Origin: JAXGXT01 sp040772665 | Lineage (GTDB): Bacteria > Bacillota > Clostridia > Lachnospirales > Anaerotignaceae | Assembly (NCBI GenBank): GCA_040772665.1 | Contig: JAXGXT010000001.1 | Coordinates: 400,592 to 464,591 of the forward strand | Reading direction: 5' to 3' | Length of the DNA: 64,000 nucleotides | Shown: positions 8,768 through 16,314 of the stretch, piece by piece | Layout: the number at the start of each line of letters is the position of its first letter | Numbering within the stretch: the first letter of the stretch is position 1 | Program-made: the position numbers and the translations under genes | The notes under the pieces: generated by a model | What the model was told of the DNA's origin: nothing | The model's database searches: none | Seen by the model: only the letters and a program-made list of their open reading frames with translations

Positions 8768-9538
8768 TTAAATCTCCAAATGTTTTTTAATTTTATCTGT
8801 ATACATCTGCCTCACATCTTCATATTCCCCAAGGCCTTTAAGTATAACTCTGACGTTTTTTCCCTTATCTTTGAAGTACGTCTTCCAGCTTTCATCTTCC
8901 CCTGCCATATCGTTTTCAGCATGATCTCCTGCCACAAGCATAAAAGGTGCCAAAACAATGTTGTTATATTTTTTACAAATCTCTTCACCTATATCTTCAA
9001 TTTCAGGATACCCTTCCACAGTTGCGACAAAAACATTTTCATAGCCTTTGGCTTTAAAAATATAATCCATTGCACAATAAATTGTATTTGTATGGTGGCT
9101 TGTTCCATGCCCCATCAAAACAAGGGCTTCGTCTTTTTTAACAGGTATTTCTTTGCTGACAATTTCAACAAGTCTAAACAAATCCTCAGTTGTATATAAA
9201 AGAGGTTCTCCTATTTTAAACACTTCAAAACTGTTTTCAAACCTTTTTCCATGGCTGCACATCTTTTCATATTCAATTCCGGGAAGCAAATGTGTGGGCT
9301 GAATAAAAACTTCTTTAACTCCAAGGCTTAACATATTCTCTAAAGCTTTGTTTATATCATTTATATTTATGCCCCTTTTTTCAAGGCTTTTAATAATCAT
9401 TGAGCTTGTGTAAGCACTTTCAAAAACATAATGAGGAAACTCAGTTTTTATTTTTTCTTCCACAGCAAAAATATTCTTTTTATAACTTTCAGTGTATGTT
9501 GTTCCAAAGCTTACAGCAATAATTCCCTTTTTGTGCAT
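8768..9538 (-). CDS. cbiK: Anaerobic sirohydrochlorin cobaltochelatase CbiK
   Basis: First gene of the cobalamin operon. CbiK inserts Co2+ into sirohydrochlorin without ATP. Visible motifs are GIIAVSFGTTY at the N-terminus, PTHLLPGIEYEKM near residue 86 and VLMGHGTSHHTN near 135; the His residues in the last two correspond to the metal-handling site. I choose the ATG at 9538 because AGGAGG stands 9 bases upstream; the open frame extends 20 codons further but without support. Length 256 aa fits CbiK. Cobalt-first chemistry places this organism in the anaerobic cobalamin route. No cobalamin riboswitch is seen upstream. Confidence 0.93.
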   Translation of the reverse strand: MHKKGIIAVSFGTTYTESYKKNIFAVEEKIKTEFPHYVFESAYTSSMIIKSLEKRGININDINKALENMLSLGVKEVFIQPTHLLPGIEYEKMCSHGKRFENSFEVFKIGEPLLYTTEDLFRLVEIVSKEIPVKKDEALVLMGHGTSHHTNTIYCAMDYIFKAKGYENVFVATVEGYPEIEDIGEEICKKYNNIVLAPFMLVAGDHAENDMAGEDESWKTYFKDKGKNVRVILKGLGEYEDVRQMYTDKIKKHLEI

Positions 9539-9679
9539 AAAACATTTCCTCCTATAAAAGCTTAAAAGTTCCCTATTAAACAGCAGCAGTAAACACATAA
9601 CTTTATATCTGTTTTGCCGCCGAAAATATTTTTGTTTATTTTATCATAAATAAGCAAAAAGATACAGTTCAATTTCCGC

Positions 9680-9722
9680 ACAGAAAGAAGACTCCGCCTT
9701 TGCGGGCGGAGCCTTCTTCTTC
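9680..9722 (-). terminator. Rho-independent terminator of the TRAP/LarA-like operon
   Basis: Read on the minus strand, a GC-rich stem GAAGAAGGCTCCGCC pairs with GGCGGAGTCTTCTTTC around a CGCAAA loop, 47 bases after the stop of the LarA-like gene. It separates that operon from the cobalamin operon. The roughly 100 bases between it and cbiK must hold the cbiK promoter. Confidence 0.8.
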
Positions 9723-9768
9723 TAAGGAGAGTACATTTATTATGAAAATTATTATTATGTTCAAACAT

Positions 9769-11055
9769 TTACCATAGGTTTCCTTGGTCATTAAAAATAA
9801 GCTCTTGGGCTTCACCAATAACCTCCAGGTTTTCATTTGCCATTGCCTCTTCAAGCATACTTTCCGAAATGTATATATACTCCATCTCAATGGTATTTTT
9901 AATTCTTATCATTCTTATTTTATCCTTATCAACCTCAATGCATGTTTTAATGCAAAGCTGAATTGTTTCTTTATCATTTTGCATAATCATGGGAATCTTT
10001 GAAAACCCCAGAACAGTTGACGTAATGGTGTTAGGATATGTGGCCTCTAAATCCAGCTCATCAAAAACTCTTTTGCTTATAACATCAACAAGGCCTATGG
10101 CATGGCCGTTGCCATGAGTTTCTTCCGTAAGACTTAAAACCGCCCTTTTTTGCGCCTTAATTCCGCCGCTGGCATATGGAGTTGCAAATGTTCCCGTGAT
10201 GTTTGGATCCATGCCCTCGCCGCTTATATTTTTTCCAAACTCATCAACCACAAGCACATCGCAGTCGTCAAAAAATATTTTAGGCATTTTGCTGATGGCA
10301 TCTTTAAGAAGTTCAGGCTCTTCCTTATCTATTTCATCAGGCAGCAACGCTTTAACTTCACATGTTTCATCAAAGGCATTTTCTATAATGCCCACACCAA
10401 AAAGTATAGGTGAATTTTTCATTATAATCCTGCCGAATGTGGGCACAAGATATGCCATTTGCTTAAACCCTGTTGAATGGCAGCTTTCTGCCCCTTCACG
10501 TTTTCCAAGGCCAATTGTCATCATTTTCATAAGTCCGCTTTCATATTCCCCTCTGAAAGCTGTATGGGCTTTAATTCTTCCGCAGATAATTATTCCGTCT
10601 GCCTCTGCGGCATTTTTATCAATTCTAACCTCTAACCCCTCAGGGGAGTATCCTATAACAACTGTGTCCATACATGAAACTATAGGACACCCTACAGTTT
10701 CTTCCGTAATTCCTAAGGAACGAAGAATTTCTGTCTGCCCCTCGGCAGTTCCCCCTCCGTGGCTTCCCATGGCAGGAACAACAAAAGGCTTAGCACCTTG
10801 AAATTTACAAAAATCAGCTATTGTTTTAATTATCAAAGGCATATTTGATATTCCTCTGCTGCCTGCTGTAATGCAAATTTTCATGTCAGCCTTCACAAAA
10901 GAGGAAAACTTGTTTTGCGCCAGCTGGTCTAATATAACGTTGGGTATTTCCTGAATTTCTATTTTAGGTCTTTGAAATTTCTGTCTTACTTTTATCATTT
11001 TTGGAATTTTTACATCTTTAAGTATGCTTGATATAACACGTTCTTTTGCCTCCAT
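9769..11055 (-). CDS. LarA-type (DUF2088) nickel-pincer hydroxyacid racemase-like protein
   Basis: Resembles the lactate racemase LarA family, which interconverts alpha-hydroxyacid stereoisomers with a nickel-pincer nucleotide. The N-terminal part has ITAGSRGI (62-69) and MGSHGGGTAEGQ (97-107); the central part has AHTAFRGEYESGLMKM and SCHSTG. His99, His164, Lys177 and His193 match in spacing the catalytic His108, His174, cofactor Lys184 and His200 of Thermoanaerobacterium LarA. No larB, larC or larE cofactor genes are in the window. It is the last gene of a TRAP transporter operon (32 bases after dctM), so the substrate is probably a transported hydroxyacid; which one cannot be told. Confidence 0.75.
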   Translation of the reverse strand: MEAKERVISSILKDVKIPKMIKVRQKFQRPKIEIQEIPNVILDQLAQNKFSSFVKADMKICITAGSRGISNMPLIIKTIADFCKFQGAKPFVVPAMGSHGGGTAEGQTEILRSLGITEETVGCPIVSCMDTVVIGYSPEGLEVRIDKNAAEADGIIICGRIKAHTAFRGEYESGLMKMMTIGLGKREGAESCHSTGFKQMAYLVPTFGRIIMKNSPILFGVGIIENAFDETCEVKALLPDEIDKEEPELLKDAISKMPKIFFDDCDVLVVDEFGKNISGEGMDPNITGTFATPYASGGIKAQKRAVLSLTEETHGNGHAIGLVDVISKRVFDELDLEATYPNTITSTVLGFSKIPMIMQNDKETIQLCIKTCIEVDKDKIRMIRIKNTIEMEYIYISESMLEEAMANENLEVIGEAQELIFNDQGNLW

Positions 11056-11087
11056 GAAAAAGTCACCCCTCGCTAAAGTTCTAAAGT

Positions 11088-12377
11088 TTAAATTCCTCTT
11101 GCACCAAGAAGCCTTGGCAGCACAAGAGATATTTCAGGCAAATATGTAATAAGAAGAAGTGCAATCAATGTGGTTATGAGCAAAGGCCAAAGAGCCTTTA
11201 CAATCTGACTTATATTTATTTTGGCAATGTTGCAGGCAACAAATAAATCCAATCCAACAGGAGGTGTAATAAGCCCTATGGCAAGGTTAACAACCATTAT
11301 TATTCCAAAATGAAGAGGATTAACCCCAACCGATGTTGCCAAAGGAAGCATAAGAGGTACAAGAACAATAATTGCAGAACTTGCATCAAGAAAGCATCCT
11401 GATATAAGCAAAAGTATGTTTATTAAAAGAAGAATAATGAATTTGCTGCTTGTTGTTGCCATAACCCATGCAACAAGCTTTGCAGGCACACCCTGGCTTA
11501 CAATTATATACGAAAACGCCGATGCCCCCATAATTATAAAAATAACTGTTGCTGAACCTATGGCAGCCTTAACAAGCATCTTTGGTACATCCTTAACCTT
11601 CAATTCTTTATACACAAACATTCCTACAATAAAACCGTATACAACGGAAACTCCAGCTGCCTCTGTAGGTGTAAAGATTCCTCCGTAAATACCGCCCAAT
11701 ATAATAACAGGCATTAAAAGAGCAAAAAAGGCACTTTTAAAAGCTTCAAACTTCGCCTTTGCAGTTGTCTTTTCCTGACTTCCGCCGTAACCTCTGCACT
11801 TTGAAATAAAGTAGTTTAAAATAATTAAAAGCCCGCCGAATAACAACCCGGGAACAATTCCTCCCATAAACATGTTGCCGACAGAAACCTCTGCCTGAAC
11901 AGCATACACAATCATAGGTATGCTTGGAGGTATGATTATTCCTATTGCTCCTGCAGTTGCCATAATTGCCGCCGCATAACCCTTGTCGTATCCTGCCATT
12001 ACCATTGCAGGTATAAGAATTCCGCCAAGTGCCGCAACCGTTGCAGGCCCGGAGCCTGATATTGCCGCAAAAAACATGCTTGTTACAATGGCAACAAGGC
12101 CAAGTCCTCCTGAAAATGAACCTATACATTCGTTTGCAAAATCAATAAGCCTTTTTGAAAGACCTCCCGTTTCCATAAGGGAGCCTGCCAGCATAAAAAA
12201 TGGAATTGCAATAAGAGAATATGAATCCGTTGCAGCATATACAAGCTGAGGAACAAGAGATGGGGGCAGTTTTCCTATAATCGTTATGGAAAGAAGCGCC
12301 GCAAACCCAAGGCTCACCGCAATGGGAACGTTTATAAAAAGAAATATTACGAAAGTTACAGTTAAAATTCCTACCAT
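11088..12377 (-). CDS. dctM: TRAP transporter large permease subunit, DctM family
   Basis: Twelve-helix membrane component of a tripartite ATP-independent periplasmic-type transporter, driven by an ion gradient. The frame is very hydrophobic throughout and has FMLAGSLMETGGLSKRLIDFA near 60, SGSGPATVAALGGILIPAM near 108 and GLITPPVGLDLFVACNIA near 375, all DctM hallmarks. The start is set at the ATG (12377), with AAAGGAGG about 11 bases upstream; a TTG at 12386 is too close to that site. Partners dctQ and dctP are upstream in the same operon, and a LarA-like racemase follows. Confidence 0.92.
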   Translation of the reverse strand: MVGILTVTFVIFLFINVPIAVSLGFAALLSITIIGKLPPSLVPQLVYAATDSYSLIAIPFFMLAGSLMETGGLSKRLIDFANECIGSFSGGLGLVAIVTSMFFAAISGSGPATVAALGGILIPAMVMAGYDKGYAAAIMATAGAIGIIIPPSIPMIVYAVQAEVSVGNMFMGGIVPGLLFGGLLIILNYFISKCRGYGGSQEKTTAKAKFEAFKSAFFALLMPVIILGGIYGGIFTPTEAAGVSVVYGFIVGMFVYKELKVKDVPKMLVKAAIGSATVIFIIMGASAFSYIIVSQGVPAKLVAWVMATTSSKFIILLLINILLLISGCFLDASSAIIVLVPLMLPLATSVGVNPLHFGIIMVVNLAIGLITPPVGLDLFVACNIAKINISQIVKALWPLLITTLIALLLITYLPEISLVLPRLLGARGI

Positions 12378-12408
12378 TGTTATCAACTCCTCCTTTCAAA
12401 GCGAGAAT

Positions 12409-12939
12409 TTATAAAAGACCCTCGGATATGTGAAGTTCATCTTCTTCTTGTGTTTTTCCCTTATTATTAAAGAAATCTTCTTTTATCACTTGAACAATTC
12501 TTAAAATTGTCAGCGAAAAACCTATGGGCAGCGACATGGATATATAAAAAATCGGCATCCTCATGGCTATGGTGGATTGATTTGTTTTAAACTGTTTTTG
12601 AGTGATTTCAACTGAATAATATATTAAAACCACACAGAATAAAATCGCCACAATATAGGCAAAAAATATTATCCCGCGCCTTATTTTAACAGGAAGAACA
12701 TTTGTAAAAGCATCCACACCCAAATGGCTTCTTGTTTTAAATCCAAGGCTTATGCCAAGGCATGAACTCCAAACAAAAAGCGCACGCAAAAGTTCTTCAC
12801 TCCAAGGAATTGAATAATGAAACCAATATCTTGTTATAACCTGTATGAAACACACCACTGTCATTACCGTAAATGTAACAGTTAAAATTCCTTCTTCTAT
12901 ATGATCAAAAATCTTTAAAAAAATATTTTTCTTTTTCAT
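12409..12939 (-). CDS. dctQ: TRAP transporter small permease subunit, DctQ family
   Basis: Small four-helix membrane subunit of 176 aa that pairs with DctM. It shows the typical EELLRALFVWSSCLGISLGFKTRSHLGVD stretch near residue 44-72, with hydrophobic segments around 18-38, 50-70, 86-108 and 130-152. AGGAGGGGAGAG precedes the ATG. It sits between dctP, from which it is separated by a hairpin-bearing 136-base gap, and dctM. Confidence 0.88.
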   Translation of the reverse strand: MKKKNIFLKIFDHIEEGILTVTFTVMTVVCFIQVITRYWFHYSIPWSEELLRALFVWSSCLGISLGFKTRSHLGVDAFTNVLPVKIRRGIIFFAYIVAILFCVVLIYYSVEITQKQFKTNQSTIAMRMPIFYISMSLPIGFSLTILRIVQVIKEDFFNNKGKTQEEDELHISEGLL

Positions 12940-13025
12940 CTGCTCTCCCCTCCTGCAATCACATTGCTTGTGTATAAGCGGAAAAATTTTGAAAGTTTAA
13001 CTATAATGTTTCACATTTAATGTTT

Positions 13026-13065
13026 TATCCCGAAGGCAAACCTAAAACAGTACACCTTCGGGATA
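13026..13065 (-). terminator. Intercistronic stem-loop between dctP and dctQ
   Basis: TATCCCGAAGG at 13026-13036 pairs with CCTTCGGGATA at 13055-13065, just past the dctP stop. It lacks a strong T-run, so it is more likely a partial terminator or mRNA-stabilising hairpin that lets the binding protein be made in excess of the permease. The second TRAP operon of this window has a hairpin in the same place. Confidence 0.65.
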
Positions 13066-13075
13066 GAAATGTATC

Positions 13076-14131
13076 TTATTTAGATGCGTCCTCAACAGCT
13101 TTAATCATTCCGTCAACAAGGTCTGCGCCTATTATGCCTCTGTATTGTTCATAAACATCCATTGCTGCATCTTTAAAAACTTGCTGCTGATCAGGTGTAA
13201 GCTTTGTTACTTCACAGCCATAGTCTTCAAACTTTTTAATAAGAATTTCATCATTTTCAGCAATAAGATTATTTATGTAATCCGCCGCATCTTCCGAAGC
13301 CTTTATAAATATTTCCTTGTCTTCAGGAGAAAGGCCTTCAATTAAATCCTTGTTCCACATAATCCATGCAGGATCCCAGCAATATGTCCAGGATGTTATG
13401 TATGGGCAAACTTCATAAAGTTTGTTTGAATCTATAGCCGCAACAGGGTTTTCCTGTCCGTCAACAGTTCCTTGCTGAATTGCCGTATACACTTCTGCCA
13501 TGTTAAGTATTGTAGGGTCTGCTCCCCAAAGGCGGAATGTGGAAACAAGAGCCTGCGCCTCGGGAATACGTATTTTAAGACCTTTAATATCTTCAGGTTT
13601 TTCCACTTTTCTTTTTGAGTTGGTAAGGAATCTCATGCCGTTTTCAACAACCGAAAATGCTATACAGCCGTTAGGCTCAAGCCATGTTTTAGCTTCCTGA
13701 GCAATCTCACTTTCTTTCATTACTTTAAATCCTGTTTCTCTGTCAGGGAACATAAAAGGAAGTGCAAAAACCGCATATTTTTCGTTAAAGCCTTGATAGC
13801 TAAGACCTGAATGGATCATAATCTGTAAAGCTCCTGTTCCTGTCATTTCAACAATTGAACGGTTGCTTCCTCCCGAAAGAGAACCGGCAGGGTGAGCCTC
13901 AACAGTGTATCTTCCATCTGTTCTTTCTTCTAATAATTCTCCAAGATGTTCAAGACCTATCTGCCATGGATGAGTTGCATTAAAAGGATGTGATGCAAGA
14001 AGAACTTGTTTTTCTGCCGTTCCCCCTTGAGAAGAACCGCCCTCGGAGGCTTTTTGCCCGCAGCCGCTCAAAGAGCCGGCAACAACCGTTATAGCTGTAA
14101 GTGCCGCAATAAACTTAATTTTTCTTTTCAT
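13076..14131 (-). CDS. dctP: TRAP transporter solute-binding lipoprotein, DctP family
   Basis: Extracytoplasmic substrate-binding protein of the TRAP system. A basic, hydrophobic signal peptide ends in the lipobox LSGC near residue 24, so the mature protein is membrane-anchored. DctP features follow: FNATHPWQIGLEHLGELLEERTDGRY, FALPFMFPDRETGF, and GLKIRIPEAQALVSTFRLWGADPT with the carboxylate-binding Arg region, then AEVYTAIQQGTVDGQENP. The start is the ATG at 14131, preceded by AGGAGAGG; the open frame extends upstream into the promoter. First gene of the operon, under a promoter with GACATACCATGTC operator sites. The family suggests an organic acid substrate. Confidence 0.9.
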   Translation of the reverse strand: MKRKIKFIAALTAITVVAGSLSGCGQKASEGGSSQGGTAEKQVLLASHPFNATHPWQIGLEHLGELLEERTDGRYTVEAHPAGSLSGGSNRSIVEMTGTGALQIMIHSGLSYQGFNEKYAVFALPFMFPDRETGFKVMKESEIAQEAKTWLEPNGCIAFSVVENGMRFLTNSKRKVEKPEDIKGLKIRIPEAQALVSTFRLWGADPTILNMAEVYTAIQQGTVDGQENPVAAIDSNKLYEVCPYITSWTYCWDPAWIMWNKDLIEGLSPEDKEIFIKASEDAADYINNLIAENDEILIKKFEDYGCEVTKLTPDQQQVFKDAAMDVYEQYRGIIGADLVDGMIKAVEDASK

Positions 14132-14170
14132 AAGACCTCTCCTTTTTAATTTAACTAATAGATAACCAAT

Positions 14171-14208
14171 ACCATGTCTTTCTTTGTTTCGAACCGACAT
14201 ACCATGTC
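14171..14208. promoter_or_regulatory. Operator sites upstream of the TRAP/LarA-like operon
   Basis: GACATACCATGTC at 14196-14208 is a perfect inverted repeat (5-bp arms, 3-bp centre). ACCATGTC at 14171-14178 is a second half-site, and a further partial copy overlaps the -35 box. The full site covers the predicted transcription start of dctP. A near-identical site lies in the promoter of the facing GntR genes, so these are the likely FCD/GntR operators. Confidence 0.65.
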
Positions 14209-14215
14209 TATATTC

Positions 14216-14244
14216 ATGCTATCAAAGATGAGGTAGTATGTCAA
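14216..14244 (-). promoter_or_regulatory. Sigma-A promoter of the dctPQM-larA-like operon
   Basis: On the minus strand, TTGACA (14239-14244) and TAGCAT (14216-14221) are separated by exactly 17 bases. Transcription would start near 14209, at the edge of the operator palindrome, leaving a leader of about 80 bases before dctP. Confidence 0.7.
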
Positions 14245-14412
14245 TAAACTTTGCTTACTTTCATTATTTTCGGCTTTTTCTATATATTTCTTATGTTTTA
14301 TTGTTAAATCTGCCTAATTATCCGCTTTCCATACAAATAACTTCCATTATTATATTTAATATGCAATTTGTTCGAAAGTCATAGGATGTCGAAATGTGTA
14401 TATTGAGTTCTG

Positions 14413-14440
14413 TTTACAATGACATACGATGTGTTATAAT
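14413..14440 (+). promoter_or_regulatory. Promoter with internal operator for the tandem gntR genes
   Basis: TTTACA (14413-14418) and TATAAT (14435-14440) are spaced by 16 bases. The spacer contains GACATACGATGTG (14421-14433), which matches the operator of the divergent TRAP operon at 11 of 13 positions. A regulator bound there would block polymerase, giving autoregulation. The leader to the first TTG start is about 260 bases and contains no other recognised element. The remaining intergenic sequence (about 14250-14400) is A+T-rich and featureless. Confidence 0.7.
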
Positions 14441-14706
14441 ATATTCAGTTCTATTGCTTTAAATAACCTTTTTTTGATTTTTAATTATATTTATTAATTA
14501 AATAACTCAAGCTTTGATTTTTATATACACTCTTTAAATTATTAGACTCAGCCTTCTTAAATTAACTGTCAATAATATTTGTATTAATTTATAATCAAAT
14601 AAATAAGAGTTTTTTGTTCAGGCATTTACTTGCTAAACGGTTATTTTATTGAAGAAATTTCTTTAATGAAGTATTATATATATAAATAACATTAAGGGGG
14701 ATTATA

Positions 14707-15387
14707 TTGGAGAAATATATTTCTTTGGCAGAAGAAGCCGCAAAAAAGATAAGCGATATGATTTCAGACGGAACATATAAACCGGGCTCAAGGCTACCCA
14801 ACGAGGAACAGCTTACAAAAATTTTAGACATCAGCAGAACCTCAGTACGTGAAGCGGTTAAAATTTTAATAACCAATGGTATTCTTGAAATAAAACGGGG
14901 AGTAGGCACTTTTGTATCGGAAAATCCTAAAAACAAATATAACCCTTTCAGCATAATACACTCTTCAGACAAAAAAAGAGATGTTATGGAAACTCTTGAA
15001 CTAAGGCTTATATTAGAACCTGCTATTGTTAAAGAAGTGTTTTACAACGCAACTGAAAAAGATTTAGACCAGCTTTTTGAAATAGAGGCTTTATGCCGTA
15101 AAAAAATATTGGCAGGCGAAGAATATGCTGACCTGGATTTAAAGTTTCATGAAGCCTTGGCCAAAGCCGCCCACAATATTGTTTATGAAAAGCTAGTGCC
15201 TATACTTCATTCTTCAATAATTATAACCCAGCATTCCGCACCTGATTTGAACCGTACAAAAGAATATGCCGAAAACGCCCTTATTTATCACGAAAAAATA
15301 ATTTCCTGTATAAAAGAAAAGGATGTTATAGGTGCTGTAATAGCTTCGGAAACTCATGTCTATAACGCCTATATACTTCTTAAATAA
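14707..15387 (+). CDS. FadR-subfamily GntR regulator with FCD domain (first of tandem pair)
   Basis: DNA-binding regulator of 226 aa. The N-terminal winged helix (residues about 5-72) has the GntR signature YKPGSRLPNEEQLTKIL and ISRTSVREAVKILITNGILEIKRGVGTFV. The C-terminal FCD domain is alpha-helical with putative metal-binding residues in DLKFHEAL, LIYHEKI and ASETHVYNA; FCD domains usually sense small organic acids. The start is a TTG with AAGGGGG about 6 bases upstream. It faces the TRAP/LarA-like operon and shares its operator, so it probably represses that operon until the acid is present. The next gene is a close paralogue. Confidence 0.88.
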   Translation: MEKYISLAEEAAKKISDMISDGTYKPGSRLPNEEQLTKILDISRTSVREAVKILITNGILEIKRGVGTFVSENPKNKYNPFSIIHSSDKKRDVMETLELRLILEPAIVKEVFYNATEKDLDQLFEIEALCRKKILAGEEYADLDLKFHEALAKAAHNIVYEKLVPILHSSIIITQHSAPDLNRTKEYAENALIYHEKIISCIKEKDVIGAVIASETHVYNAYILLK

Positions 15388-15404
15388 AAAAGGAGGTTTC
15401 AACT

Positions 15405-16097
15405 TTGAGCAATTATATTTCAGTATCCGAGGAAGCCTCAAAAAGACTTATGCAAATGATAATTTTTGAAAAAGTATATTTGCCGGGCCAACGTATACCT
15501 AATGAACAAGAACTTTCAAAAATGCTTGATGCAAGCAGAACCTCTGTAAGGGAAGCTGTAAAAATGCTTATTGCAAGGGATATTCTTGAAATTAAAAGAG
15601 GAGTAGGCACTTTTGTAACTGAAAACCCATATAAAAATGCAGATGATATATTAGTGGTTTGTTCAGATGAAAATAAAAAGTGCGCTCTTGACGCCTTAAG
15701 ACTTAGGTTTGCACTTGAACCTGAAATGGCTAAAAGGGCTGCCCTAAGAGCAACCGAAAAAGAGAAAGCGGAAATCTTAAAAACAGAAGAACAGTGCAGA
15801 AAACTGATACAGGAAAACCGTGACTATACATATGCTGACCAATGCTTCCACAAGGCAGTTGCGGCTGCATCGCATAACCGTGTTTACGAAAGACTTCTTC
15901 CTATTTTACACACCTCAATAACAATAATATTAAAGTCTGAAAACTTTGTAAAAACAACCGAAAAAAGTGCAAATAATGCTTTTATGTATCATAAAATCCT
16001 TGCCGATGCTGTTATTTCCGGAGATGAAAAGGGAGCGGAACTTGCGGCAAAAACACATATTTATAACGCAATTAAATTCTTATCAGAATATGATTAA
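15405..16097 (+). CDS. FadR-subfamily GntR regulator with FCD domain (second of tandem pair)
   Basis: Paralogue of the preceding gene: the helix-turn-helix stretches are nearly superimposable (SRTSVREAVKMLIARDILEIKRGVGTFV), while the FCD effector domain is more diverged (DQCFHKAVAAASHNRVYERLLPILHTSI). It starts at TTG behind AAAGGAGG, 17 bases after the first regulator, so both are on one transcript. The pattern suggests a tandem duplication in which DNA recognition is kept and the ligand site has drifted; a heterodimer or two-effector switch is possible but is inference. Confidence 0.87.
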   Translation: MSNYISVSEEASKRLMQMIIFEKVYLPGQRIPNEQELSKMLDASRTSVREAVKMLIARDILEIKRGVGTFVTENPYKNADDILVVCSDENKKCALDALRLRFALEPEMAKRAALRATEKEKAEILKTEEQCRKLIQENRDYTYADQCFHKAVAAASHNRVYERLLPILHTSITIILKSENFVKTTEKSANNAFMYHKILADAVISGDEKGAELAAKTHIYNAIKFLSEYD

Positions 16098-16253
16098 ACT
16101 CTTTATATCCGTATTATCTATAAAATCAATACCTTGAAAGTCAGGTGAATTTAAAGCTTGAAGCCCCCGTATTTTGTAAGAATTTTATAGCCAAAAGCTT
16201 TATTTGGAAACCACAATATTACTTTTATCATAAAACACAAAACATTAAAACAA

Positions 16254-16308
16254 TAAAAAACCGATATTTCAAAGACTATATACTATCTTTGAAATATCGG
16301 TTTTGTTT
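16254..16308. terminator. Bidirectional terminator between gntR pair and amidohydrolase
   Basis: A long perfect stem, AAAACCGATATTTCAAAGA paired with CTTTGAAATATCGGTTTT, around an A+T loop and flanked by A-run and T-run. It ends both converging transcripts. The 150 bases before it, after the second gntR, show nothing recognisable. Confidence 0.85.
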
Positions 16309-16314
16309 TACTTT

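Noticed and set aside
9562..9890. Short minus-strand frames between the LarA-like gene and cbiK
   Set aside because: They cross the terminator hairpin and overlap real genes in other frames.
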